Assembly (NCBI RefSeq): GCF_015160875.1
Contig: NZ_CP063374.1
Coordinates: forward strand, 6,885,501 to 6,949,500
Direction: 5' to 3'
Length of the DNA: 64,000 nt
Origin: Streptomyces chromofuscus
GTDB taxonomy: Bacteria; Actinomycetota; Actinomycetes; Streptomycetales; Streptomycetaceae
This document shows, one piece after another, positions 57,050 to 64,000 of the stretch. A model generated the notes under the pieces. That model had not been told where the DNA came from. It searched no databases and worked only from the letters and a program-made list of their open reading frames with translations. A program made the position numbers and the translations under genes. Numbering within the stretch: the stretch's first letter is position 1; each line of letters opens with the position of its first letter.

Positions 57050-57077
57050 GCAAGCGCTTTGTGAGGATAGCGCTTGC
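57050..57077. promoter_or_regulatory. Perfect 9-bp inverted repeat upstream of the binding-domain protein
   Basis: GCAAGCGCT (57050-57058) and AGCGCTTGC (57069-57077) are separated by TTGTGAGGAT. The repeat is centred about 47 bases upstream of ATG 57016, a typical place for a dimeric regulator or for a site overlapping the promoter. The regulator is unknown. From 57078 to 57394 I see no gene. Confidence 0.55.
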
Positions 57078-57394
57078 CCCGTACAACCGCTCCCTGCGGG
57101 AACGGCGTCCGTGGGGGGTGGTGCACAGGCCGGAGGGTGCGGTCGCTCATGGTGGTGGGGTCGCGCCCACCTGTGTCGTCGCGGACGTCCGCCGCGCGCG
57201 GTCGGTGACGAACAGCCTGGGCGTCGGCAACCGCCGGTTGCGGTGCGACCACTGTTGGCGGGCGGGGAAGACCGTCGGCCACATGGTGCTGATGACGGCC
57301 GACCGACCCACCTGTTCGGGCAGGTGTCCAGACCGGGTCCGGCTGCTCGACGCGACGGCCACGAGGAGCGGTGAGGCGGCACGGCAACGGGTCC

Positions 57395-57415
57395 CCGCTC
57401 CTGCCCCGGGAGCGG
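57395..57415 (-). terminator. Weak hairpin after the CDP-alcohol phosphatidyltransferase gene
   Basis: CCGCTCC (57395-57401) and GGAGCGG (57409-57415) form a 7-base stem with a 7-base loop, 40 bases downstream of the phosphatidyltransferase stop on the minus strand. Possible terminator. Confidence 0.3.
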
Positions 57416-57454
57416 AGAGGGCGGGCTCAGCAGTCCCTGAACCCGTCGACCGGT

Positions 57455-58246
57455 TCAGTAGCTGTGCTCGTACCGAAGTGAGCCGCCCGTGCGTTCCCCG
57501 CCCCGCGCCGGCGGGCGGAACGCCGCCCGCCGGACCCGCGACGTCCGCCACAGCCACAGCACGTCCCGCCCGAACGACCACACCAGCAGCCCCAACGCCA
57601 GCGCCACCACCGCCGCGTTCGCCACCCACGGCAGCAGGTCGGCGCCCGCCACCAGCAGGAAGACACCCTGCACCGCGGCCACCGCCTTGCGTGCCGTGCT
57701 CGGCGGCAGGGGCGCGTTCAGCCACGGCAGGAAACGGGCGGCGGCGACGAAGACGTAGCGCATACCGCCGATCAGCAGCACCCACGGCCCCAGCGACATC
57801 GAGACGTACACGCTCAGCACGAGGATCAGGAACGCGTCGACCTCCATGTCGAACCGCGCCCCCAGCGCCGACGTCGTGCCCGTGCGCCGTGCGACCTTGC
57901 CGTCCACCCCGTCGAGGATCAGCGCCACCGCCGTCAGGCCGACCAGCAGCGCCATGGGCGGTGCGCTCTCGAAGGAGTCGGCGACCAGCGCGGTCACCCC
58001 GCCGACCAGGGTGGCGCGGCCGAGGGTGACCCGGTTGGCCGGGCCGAACGACCGCAGCTGCGACCGGTGCAGGGCCCGCGAGAGCACCGCCCAGCTGGCG
58101 ATCGCGAAGGCGAGGCCGGTCAGCCAGCCCGCCGGTCCCATGCCGATCGCCGATCCGAGCAGGGCCAGCAACAGGATCTGCACGCCCGCGCCCACCGCGG
58201 TCTCCTGCTGGACCAGCCTCGCGTCACACGTGTTGTTCAGGGCCAC
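57455..58246 (-). CDS. CDP-alcohol phosphatidyltransferase family membrane protein
   Basis: A 263-residue integral membrane enzyme with six to seven hydrophobic segments. The family motif D-G-x2-[AG]-R-x8-G-x3-D-x3-D is present as DGVDGKVARRTGTTSALG followed by ARFDMEVDAF (about 114-140). It transfers a phosphoalcohol from CDP to an acceptor alcohol. Substrates may be inositol, glycerol phosphate or a secondary-metabolite alcohol. GTG 58246 has GGAGGA 6 bases upstream; upstream in-frame residues do not look coding. It is divergent from the dehydrogenase gene with a 107-base gap, suggesting shared control with the pterin-type cluster. Confidence 0.88.
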   Translation of the reverse strand: MALNNTCDARLVQQETAVGAGVQILLLALLGSAIGMGPAGWLTGLAFAIASWAVLSRALHRSQLRSFGPANRVTLGRATLVGGVTALVADSFESAPPMALLVGLTAVALILDGVDGKVARRTGTTSALGARFDMEVDAFLILVLSVYVSMSLGPWVLLIGGMRYVFVAAARFLPWLNAPLPPSTARKAVAAVQGVFLLVAGADLLPWVANAAVVALALGLLVWSFGRDVLWLWRTSRVRRAAFRPPARGGERTGGSLRYEHSY

Positions 58247-58353
58247 CGCACATTCCTCCGGCCAGGTGACAGAGTCGATCAAGGCCGCGTACTCTGCGCG
58301 GCCTGTGCACCTCGGTACGTGCACCGCTCGCCGATCGTTCAGGAGGACCGCCG

Positions 58354-59349
58354 ATGATCCGCGCCGCACGTGCGTTCTGGCTCAGCTCCCCGGGGCGCGG
58401 GGAGATCCGGGACGTCGCGCTCGCGGATCCCGCCGAGGACGAGGTGCTGGTCCGCACGCTCTTCTCCGGCGTCAGCCGCGGCACGGAGACGCTGGTCTTC
58501 CGGGGCGGTGTGCCGCGCAGCCAGTACACGGCCATGCGGGCGCCGTTCCAGGAGGGCGATTTCCCGGGGCCGGTGAAGTACGGCTACCTCAACGTCGGCG
58601 TGGTGGAGGAGGGACCGGCGGACCTGGTCGGCCGTACCGTCTTCTGCTTGTACCCGCACCAGACGCGGTACGTCGTCCCCGCCGCCGCCGTGACCCCGGT
58701 GCCGGAGCGTGTGCCCGCCGCCCGTGCCGTCCTCGCCGGCACCGTGGAGACCGCCGTCAACGCGCTGTGGGACGCGGCGCCGCTGGTCGGCGACCGGATC
58801 GCCGTGGTCGGCGGCGGCATGGTGGGCTGCTCGGTGGCAGCGCTGCTGGCCCGTTTCCCCGGCGTGCGCGTGCAGTTGGTGGACGCCGACCCGGGGCGGG
58901 CTCAGGTCGCCGAGGCGCTCGGCGTCGGGTTCGCCGAACCCGCCGCCGCCCTCGGTGAGTGCGACCTCGTCGTGCACGCCAGCGCGACCGAGCAGGGCCT
59001 CGCCCGGTCACTGGAACTCCTCGCCGCCGAGGGCACGGTCGTCGAGCTGAGCTGGTACGGCGACCGGCGCGTCGCCCTGCCGCTGGGCGAGGCCTTCCAC
59101 TCCCGGCGCCTGACGATCCGCGGCAGCCAGGTGGGCACCGTCTCCCCGGCCCGACCCGGCCGGACGTACGCCGACCGGCTCGCCCTCGCCCTGGACCTGC
59201 TCGCCGACCCGGCGCTCGACGCGCTCGTCACCGGGGAGTGCGACTTCGCGGAACTCCCCGACGTACTGCCCCGGCTCGCCTCGGGGGAGATCCCGGCGCT
59301 CTGCCACCGGGTGCGGTACCCGGACGACGCCCGACCCGGAACCGTCTGA
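58354..59349 (+). CDS. Zinc-dependent alcohol dehydrogenase-like MDR oxidoreductase
   Basis: A 331-residue medium-chain dehydrogenase. The N-terminal GroES-like domain (about 15-120) contains LVRTLFSGVSRGTETLVFRG in place of the classic Cys-His zinc site. A Rossmann fold follows, with VVGGGMVGCSVAALL near 150 and the acidic residue D176 that favours NAD. The catalytic-zinc ligands are not evident, so it may be a zinc-free reductase. It starts the plus-strand cluster with the PTPS-like gene 89 bases downstream. In annotated Streptomyces genomes such a dehydrogenase commonly accompanies a PTPS-like gene. The substrate is unknown. Confidence 0.85.
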   Translation: MIRAARAFWLSSPGRGEIRDVALADPAEDEVLVRTLFSGVSRGTETLVFRGGVPRSQYTAMRAPFQEGDFPGPVKYGYLNVGVVEEGPADLVGRTVFCLYPHQTRYVVPAAAVTPVPERVPAARAVLAGTVETAVNALWDAAPLVGDRIAVVGGGMVGCSVAALLARFPGVRVQLVDADPGRAQVAEALGVGFAEPAAALGECDLVVHASATEQGLARSLELLAAEGTVVELSWYGDRRVALPLGEAFHSRRLTIRGSQVGTVSPARPGRTYADRLALALDLLADPALDALVTGECDFAELPDVLPRLASGEIPALCHRVRYPDDARPGTV

Positions 59350-59438
59350 CCTCAGAAAAGACGTAGGAGCCGCTGAACAAGGGAAGGACAGGAGCCGTAC
59401 TACTCGGCATCCATGCCCCGCACCTGGAGGGTCGTCCG

Positions 59439-59837
59439 TTGTTCAGTGTCACCGTCCGCGATCACATCATGATCGCCCACAGCTTCCGCGGCGAGGTCTT
59501 CGGGCCCGCGCAGCGCCTGCACGGAGCGACGTTCCTGGTGGACGCCACGTTCCGGCGGGAGCAGCTGGACGACGACAACATCGTCGTCGACATCGGACTG
59601 GCCACGCGGGAACTCGGCGCCGTCGTAGCCGAGTTGAACTACCGCAACCTCGACAACGAGCCCGAGTTCGCCGGGATCAACACCTCCACCGAGTTCCTGG
59701 CGAAGGTCGTCGCCGACCGGCTCGCCGAGCGCGTGCACAAGGGCGCGCTGGGGGAGGGCGCCAAGGGACTCGCGGGCATCACAGTCACCCTGCACGAGTC
59801 GCATGTCGCCTGGGCGAGTTACGAGCGTGGCCTGTGA
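59439..59837 (+). CDS. 6-pyruvoyl-tetrahydropterin synthase-like protein
   Basis: A 132-residue PTPS/QueD-family protein, which in known members converts dihydroneopterin triphosphate to a pterin. Zinc ligands H14 (IAHSF) and H28 (LHGA) are present. The third histidine of the usual H-G-H is alanine (A30), and the catalytic Cys is not obvious at the expected site. The dimer-forming NTSTEF stretch and the ending HESHVAWASYE, with the conserved E and H, remain. The chemistry may thus differ. TTG 59439 is the start, with GGAGGG 8 bases upstream. The stop overlaps the next GTG by 4 bases, coupling it to the glycosyltransferase. Confidence 0.85.
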   Translation: MFSVTVRDHIMIAHSFRGEVFGPAQRLHGATFLVDATFRREQLDDDNIVVDIGLATRELGAVVAELNYRNLDNEPEFAGINTSTEFLAKVVADRLAERVHKGALGEGAKGLAGITVTLHESHVAWASYERGL

Positions 59838-61006
59838 CCGACACGACCGTGCGGAAGCTCTCCCACGTGCCCGCCCAGGCGGCCCCCAGGAACGGCGAGA
59901 TCGTCCCCATGTCCCTGCGCACCGTGCACTTCGTCATGCCGGGCGGCGTGGACGACCCGGCCGCGCCCAGCGGCGGCAACGCCTACGACCGGCGGGTCTG
60001 CCTGGACCTGGCCGCCTTCGGCTGGCGGGTCCACAAGCAGCCGGTGGACGGCGCCTGGCCACGGCCGGGCGCCGCAGCCCGCACGGAACTCGCCCGGACA
60101 CTGCGGGAGTTGCCGGACGGCGCGGTGGTGCTGCTGGACGGGCTGGTCGCCTGCGGCCTACCGGAGATCGTCGTCCCCGAGGCCGAACGGCTGCGCCTCG
60201 CCGTCCTGGTGCACCTGCCGCTCGGCGACGAGACGGGACTCGAACCCGCGGTGGCCGCCGACCTGCACGCCCGGGAACGCACGGTCCTGCGGGCCGTCGC
60301 CGCCGTGATCGCCACCAGTGACTGGGCGGTCCGCCGGCTCGTCGCCCACCACGGCCTCCTCCCCGAGCGCGTCCATGTCGCCGCCCCCGGCGCCGACATC
60401 GCGCCCCTCGCCTCCGGCACCGACGGCGTCTCCCGTCTGCTGTGCGTCGCCGCCGTCACCCCGCGCAAGGGGCAGCACCGGCTGGTGGAGGCGCTCGCCC
60501 AGGTGACCGACCTGCCGTGGAGCTGCGAGTGCGTCGGCGGGCTCGGCCAGGACCCGCAGTACGTCGCTCATCTGCGGGACCTGATCCGGGAGTACGGCCT
60601 CACGGACCGCGTCCGTCTCGCGGGGCCCCGGTCGGGGGCGGACCTCGACGCCAGCTACGCCGCCGCCGACCTCATGGTCCTCGCCTCCTACGCCGAGACC
60701 TACGGCATGGCGGTCACCGAGGCGCTCGCGCGCGGCATCCCGGTGCTGGCCACGGACGTCGGCGGCCTCCCCGAGGCGCTGGGCCGGGCCCCGGACGGCG
60801 GCGTGCCCGGCATCCTCGTCCCGCCGGAGGACCCCGCGGCGCTCGCCGCCGAACTGCGCCACTGGTTCGGCGAGGCCGACGTACGGCGCCGCCTGAAGTC
60901 GGCCGCGCGCGGCCGGCGCGCCGCGCTCGACGGCTGGGCCACCACAGCGAAGCACCTGGCCGGCGTCCTCAGCCGGCTCCCCGACGCACCCCGGAGGGCG
61001 GCATGA
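59834..61006 (+). CDS. Glycosyltransferase family 4 (GT-B fold)
   Basis: A 390-residue GT-B glycosyltransferase. The N-terminal domain shows VMPGGVDDPAAPSGGNAYDR, and its C-terminal nucleotide-sugar domain contains VAAVTPRKGQHRLVEAL and the E-x7-E pattern in SYAETYGMAVTEALARGIPV. GGLPEAL and a glycine-rich G-I-L-V-P-P-E-D close it. It is a soluble or membrane-associated retaining enzyme. Its gene overlaps the PTPS-like gene upstream and the methyltransferase gene downstream by 4 bases each. Possible acceptors are a pterin-derived metabolite or a lipid made by the phosphatidyltransferase. Confidence 0.9.
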   Translation: MTDTTVRKLSHVPAQAAPRNGEIVPMSLRTVHFVMPGGVDDPAAPSGGNAYDRRVCLDLAAFGWRVHKQPVDGAWPRPGAAARTELARTLRELPDGAVVLLDGLVACGLPEIVVPEAERLRLAVLVHLPLGDETGLEPAVAADLHARERTVLRAVAAVIATSDWAVRRLVAHHGLLPERVHVAAPGADIAPLASGTDGVSRLLCVAAVTPRKGQHRLVEALAQVTDLPWSCECVGGLGQDPQYVAHLRDLIREYGLTDRVRLAGPRSGADLDASYAAADLMVLASYAETYGMAVTEALARGIPVLATDVGGLPEALGRAPDGGVPGILVPPEDPAALAAELRHWFGEADVRRRLKSAARGRRAALDGWATTAKHLAGVLSRLPDAPRRAA

Positions 61007-62487
61007 AAGGAACGACGACGCCAGCGCAGGACACGGGGAACGCGACGCCCGCGCGACCGGGGCGGCGGGAGGCGGCGGCCGGCAGCGGGCGCGACGCCGG
61101 GAGTGGGCGCGACGCCTCCCCGGGCGCGCCGCTGATGGGGTCCGCCGCGAGCGGCGGGCGGAGCGCGCCGGTTGACGGGCGTGAGCGGGGCGGGTCGGCG
61201 TCCGCGATTGCCGCGGCCTCCGCGCTGTCCGGGTCCGGCGCGAGCGGCGGGCGGAGCGCGCCGGTTGACGGGCGTGAGCGGGGCGGGTCCGCGTCCGCGA
61301 TTCCCGCGGCCTCCGCGCTGTCCGGGTCCGGCGCGAGCGGCGGGCGGAGCGCGCCGGTTGACGGGCGTGAGCGGGGCGGGTCCGCGTCCGCGATTCCCGC
61401 GGCCTCCGCGCTGTCCGGGTCCGGCGCGAACGGCCCGCGGAGCGCACCGGTTGACGGGCGTGAGCCGGGCGGCGGGCCCGCGTCCGCGATTCCCGCAACC
61501 CGAGCGACCCTCACCCACAATTCCGCTCATCCCGTGCCCGCCCCCCGCGCATCCTCCGCCGCCCCTGTCATCCCAGGTGCCGGTCCGGTCGCCCGGCCGG
61601 CGGAGCGGCCCACCCTGCGGTTGCGGGAGTCCGGCGCCGGCACCGGGGAGGAGGAGCAGCCCCGGTACGCGCCCGAGTGGCTGGAGCTGCGGGAAGGGGC
61701 CGACGCGGTCGCGCGGGCGCACGAGTTGCTGGACCCGCTGCGGATCCGGCTGGCCAATCTGCCGGGGCGGACCGGGGGACTGGTCGTGCACGACCTGGGC
61801 TGCGGCACCGGGTCCATGGGCCGCTGGCTCGCGCCCCGGCTCGACGGGCCCCAGCACTGGGTCCTACACGACCGCGACCCCTACCTGCTGCACTTCGCCG
61901 CCGTCGCCTCCCCGCGCTCCACCGCCGACGGCAGCCGCGTCAGCGTCGAGACGCGGCGCGGCGACGTCGCCCGCCTCACCCCCGACGCCCTCGCCGGCGC
62001 CTCCCTCGTCACCGCCTCGGCCCTCCTCGACGTCCTCACCCGCGAGGAGGTCGACACCCTCGCCGCCGCCTGCGCGGGCGCCGGCTGCCCGGCGCTGCTG
62101 ACCCTCTCCGTGGCCGGCCGCGTCGACCTCACCCCCAAGCTCCCGCTCGACGCGGAGATCACCGAGGCGTTCAACGCCCACCAGCGCCGTACCGGCCTGC
62201 TGGGCCCGGACGCGGTCACGGCGGCGTGCGAGGCGTTCGCCGGGCACGGCGCGACCGTCCACCTGCGACCGAGCCCTTGGCGGCTCGGTCCCGACGAGGC
62301 CGGGCTGACCGCCCAGTGGCTGCGCGGCTGGGTCGGCGCCGCCGTCGAACAGCGGCCGGAACTCGCGGCACCGGCCCAGAAGTACCTGGCCGCTCGCCTG
62401 GCGTCCTGCGCGACCGGCGAGTTGCGCGTCACCGTCCACCACACCGACCTGCTCGCGCTGGCCCGCCCGACCGGCGGGTCGTCATGA
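61003..62487 (+). CDS. Class I SAM-dependent methyltransferase with repetitive N-terminus
   Basis: Annotated as 494 residues. The catalytic part starts near 220 with PRYAPEWLELREGADAVAR. The AdoMet motif is HDLGCGTGSMGRWLAPRL at about 265-282, then the acidic LHDRDPYLL, and a late LTLSVAGRVDLTP. The first 165 residues are four copies of a 31-residue Gly/Ser/Ala/Arg-rich unit encoded by a 93-base repeat and look disordered. ATG 61003 overlaps the glycosyltransferase stop (ATGA). The true start may lie after the repeat. The ending overlaps the flippase-like gene by 4 bases. Related cluster proteins are annotated only as methyltransferases; the substrate is unknown. Confidence 0.82.
   Translation: MKGTTTPAQDTGNATPARPGRREAAAGSGRDAGSGRDASPGAPLMGSAASGGRSAPVDGRERGGSASAIAAASALSGSGASGGRSAPVDGRERGGSASAIPAASALSGSGASGGRSAPVDGRERGGSASAIPAASALSGSGANGPRSAPVDGREPGGGPASAIPATRATLTHNSAHPVPAPRASSAAPVIPGAGPVARPAERPTLRLRESGAGTGEEEQPRYAPEWLELREGADAVARAHELLDPLRIRLANLPGRTGGLVVHDLGCGTGSMGRWLAPRLDGPQHWVLHDRDPYLLHFAAVASPRSTADGSRVSVETRRGDVARLTPDALAGASLVTASALLDVLTREEVDTLAAACAGAGCPALLTLSVAGRVDLTPKLPLDAEITEAFNAHQRRTGLLGPDAVTAACEAFAGHGATVHLRPSPWRLGPDEAGLTAQWLRGWVGAAVEQRPELAAPAQKYLAARLASCATGELRVTVHHTDLLALARPTGGSS
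61147..61500. repeat. 93-bp tandem repeat inside the methyltransferase gene
   Basis: Units start at 61147, 61240, 61333 and 61426, the fourth being divergent. Copies two and three are nearly identical. The unit length is a multiple of three, so the frame stays open and encodes GRSAPVDGRERGGSASAI-type repeats. Confidence 0.85.
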
Positions 62488-63641
62488 GCGCGCCGACGGT
62501 GAGCGCCCCGACGGGCAGTGCCCCGAGCGTGTCAGCGCCGCCGGCCCCTGCCCCGAGGCCGCCCGAATCCGTCCCGCCGCGCACCCGTCCCCGTCTCACC
62601 GCCCGCGCCCTGCGCACCCACCTCGGCACCCTCGCCGGCGTCGCGATCCTCGCCGTCCTGCTGTGGCGGACGGGCACCGGCGTCCTGCTGGACGGGCTGC
62701 GCCGGATCGACGCCCTCACGCTGCTGGCGGCCCTCGGCGTCGGCCTGGTCACCACCGCGTTCAGCGCCTGGCGTTGGCAGCTGGTGGCGCGCGGCCTGCG
62801 CATCCGGCTGTCCTTCGGACCCGCGCTGGCCGACTACTACCGGGCCCTGTTCCTCAACGCAGCCCTCCCCGGCGGCGTCCTCGGCGACGTGCACCGGGCC
62901 GTACGGCACGGGCAGAGCACCGGCGACCTCGGCCGCGGCGTCCGCTCGGTCGTCCTCGAACGGGCCGCCGGGCAGATCGTGCTGGCCGTCGTCGGGTCGG
63001 CCGTCCTGCTGACCGTCCCGTCCCCGGTGCTCGCCGGGACCCGGCACGTGCTGTTGCTGCTGACGTGCGCCGCGGCCGGCGCCCTCGCGATCGGCCTCGC
63101 CCTGCGCATGAACCGGACGCCCGCCGCCCGCCGGCGCCGCGCCCTGCTCGACGAGGCCCGCGAGGCGTTGCTGTCCCGCCGCAACGGACCCGGCGTCATC
63201 GGCTCGTCCGTCGTCGTCCTCGCGGGATACGTGGCGATGTTCCTGCTCGCCGCCCGCGTCACCGGCACCACCGCGTCCCCGGCCGTGCTGCTGCCGCTCG
63301 CGCTGCTCGCCCTGCTCGCGATGAGCCTGCCGCTCAACGTCGGCGGATGGGGGCCGAGGGAGGGCGTCACCGCCTGGGCGTTCGGCGCCGCGGGGCTGGG
63401 CGCGGACAACGGACTGGCCGTCGCGGTCGTGTACGGCGTGCTGAGTCTCGTGGCGAGCCTGCCCGGCGTCCTCGTCCTCGTGGCCCGCTGGTCCGCGGGC
63501 CTGAGGCGGACACCGGGCTATTCCGCGGCGGTCAGCAGCGAGAAATACGCCCCGAACGATTCCGCGAGACTCGCCAGCAGCGCCTTCCCCTTTTCCGCGT
63601 CCCCCAGCGAAGGGCGGCCTATGACTCCCGAATCGGTATAG
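62484..63641 (+). CDS. Flippase-like membrane protein (LPG synthase transmembrane family)
   Basis: A 385-residue integral membrane protein of the lysylphosphatidylglycerol synthase TM/AglD-like group. After a proline-rich cytosolic head it has about eight hydrophobic segments. The family hallmarks W-R-W-Q, LFLNAALPGGVLGDVHRAVR and LPLNVGGWGPREG are all present. Such proteins are thought to move lipid-linked sugars or to act with glycosyltransferases, which suits the preceding genes. ATG 62484 overlaps the methyltransferase stop. The last about 40 residues (from 63520) run antisense to the creatininase gene, an unusually long convergent overlap of 124 bases. Confidence 0.85.
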   Translation: MSAPTVSAPTGSAPSVSAPPAPAPRPPESVPPRTRPRLTARALRTHLGTLAGVAILAVLLWRTGTGVLLDGLRRIDALTLLAALGVGLVTTAFSAWRWQLVARGLRIRLSFGPALADYYRALFLNAALPGGVLGDVHRAVRHGQSTGDLGRGVRSVVLERAAGQIVLAVVGSAVLLTVPSPVLAGTRHVLLLLTCAAAGALAIGLALRMNRTPAARRRRALLDEAREALLSRRNGPGVIGSSVVVLAGYVAMFLLAARVTGTTASPAVLLPLALLALLAMSLPLNVGGWGPREGVTAWAFGAAGLGADNGLAVAVVYGVLSLVASLPGVLVLVARWSAGLRRTPGYSAAVSSEKYAPNDSARLASSAFPFSASPSEGRPMTPESV

Positions 63642-64000
63642 GCGGACATACCCAGGCTGAGCAGATGACGGCGGTCGTCCGCGACGAAATCGGCGGTCTC
63701 GTGACCGGGCCTGACCCATTCCGGATGAGTGTGCAGAAGAACGGAGGTCTCGATTTCCCCCGCGTGCATGTCGGTGAGCAGCGAGGTCCGCACCCCGGCC
63801 CGCTCCCGCGCCGTCTCCCAGTCCTCCGCGGCCGGGAACAACGCCATGTGCTCACCGCGCGCGGAGGATTCCTGAACGACGTTTCCCAGGACATAGTTTC
63901 CGCCGTGCCCGTTGACGAGGACCAGCGCCTCGACGCCGGACCGGCGCAGCGAGTCGGCGATGTCCCGTATCACCGCGTGCAGGGTCACCGAGGAAATGCT
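63518..64000 (-). CDS. Creatininase-family amidohydrolase (N-terminus beyond window)
   Basis: The C-terminal 160 residues of a creatininase-family metal-dependent amidohydrolase, continuing past the right edge without a start. The landmarks are VLVNGHGGN, with the metal-binding Asn and His, and DMHAGEIETSVLL, with the catalytic His and Glu. GRPSLGDAEKGKALL then closes the protein. The family includes creatinine amidohydrolase, the mycofactocin protease MftE and the archaeal FAPy hydrolase ArfB of the riboflavin/F420 pathway. With a PTPS-like gene nearby, a formamide hydrolase acting on a GTP-derived pyrimidine is plausible. It runs opposite to the cluster and overlaps the flippase-like gene at their 3' ends. 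Confidence 0.88.
   Translation of the reverse strand, partial: SISSVTLHAVIRDIADSLRRSGVEALVLVNGHGGNYVLGNVVQESSARGEHMALFPAAEDWETARERAGVRTSLLTDMHAGEIETSVLLHTHPEWVRPGHETADFVADDRRHLLSLGMSAYTDSGVIGRPSLGDAEKGKALLASLAESFGAYFSLLTAAE

Overview
The window is high-GC DNA (roughly 70 %) with strong third-position GC bias, GTG and TTG starts, many 1-4 bp stop/start overlaps, an XRE/DUF397 pair and actinobacterial family members throughout. It is almost certainly a Streptomyces chromosome, probably a variable (arm or island) region, since core genes are few and broken genes many. No rRNA, tRNA, CRISPR array or intact insertion sequence was seen.

Left part (1-9.8 kb): a HelD-like superfamily 1 ATPase cut by the window edge, a short transposase remnant, an EcsC-family protein, a UvrD/Rep-type helicase with a RelE-like N-terminus, a Ser/Thr protein kinase with a tetratricopeptide-like tail, a small HATPase regulator, and the divergent XRE/DUF397 pair.

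Defence-type island (about 9.8-36 kb): a minus-strand operon holds a complete type I restriction-modification system (hsdM, hsdS, hsdR) preceded by a second, larger HTH-bearing adenine methylase. On the plus strand follow a lipoprotein, a protein with a C-terminal RNase H domain keeping all catalytic residues, and a DUF3644 (HEPN-like) protein with an intact R-x4-H motif. Then comes the most striking locus, six genes at 23155-35971 joined at every junction by 1-4 bp overlaps: two proteins of unknown family, a 1821-residue DUF1998-type superfamily 2 helicase, a protein ending in a J-domain-like segment without HPD, a GrpE-like protein and an Hsp70-like ATPase. This looks like a dedicated DnaK/DnaJ/GrpE-type chaperone set built around a giant helicase. 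I do not recognise it as a described system, and a mobile-element defence role is inferred from context.

Right part (36-64 kb): a WrbA-like flavoprotein beside a MarR remnant, an exo/endonuclease-phosphatase protein, a secreted glycerophosphodiesterase with a possible PHO box, a nucleotidyltransferase, an EF-G paralogue, a four-gene beta-glucoside uptake operon (binding protein, two permeases, GH1), a secreted esterase converging on a secreted six-hairpin glycosidase across a strong hairpin, and a membrane protein with an extracytoplasmic binding domain. Two small secreted-protein genes here are broken by frameshifts. The window ends in a pterin/lipid-flavoured cluster: CDP-alcohol phosphatidyltransferase, MDR dehydrogenase, PTPS-like protein, glycosyltransferase, methyltransferase, a flippase-like membrane protein and a creatininase-family protein, the last cut by the right edge.
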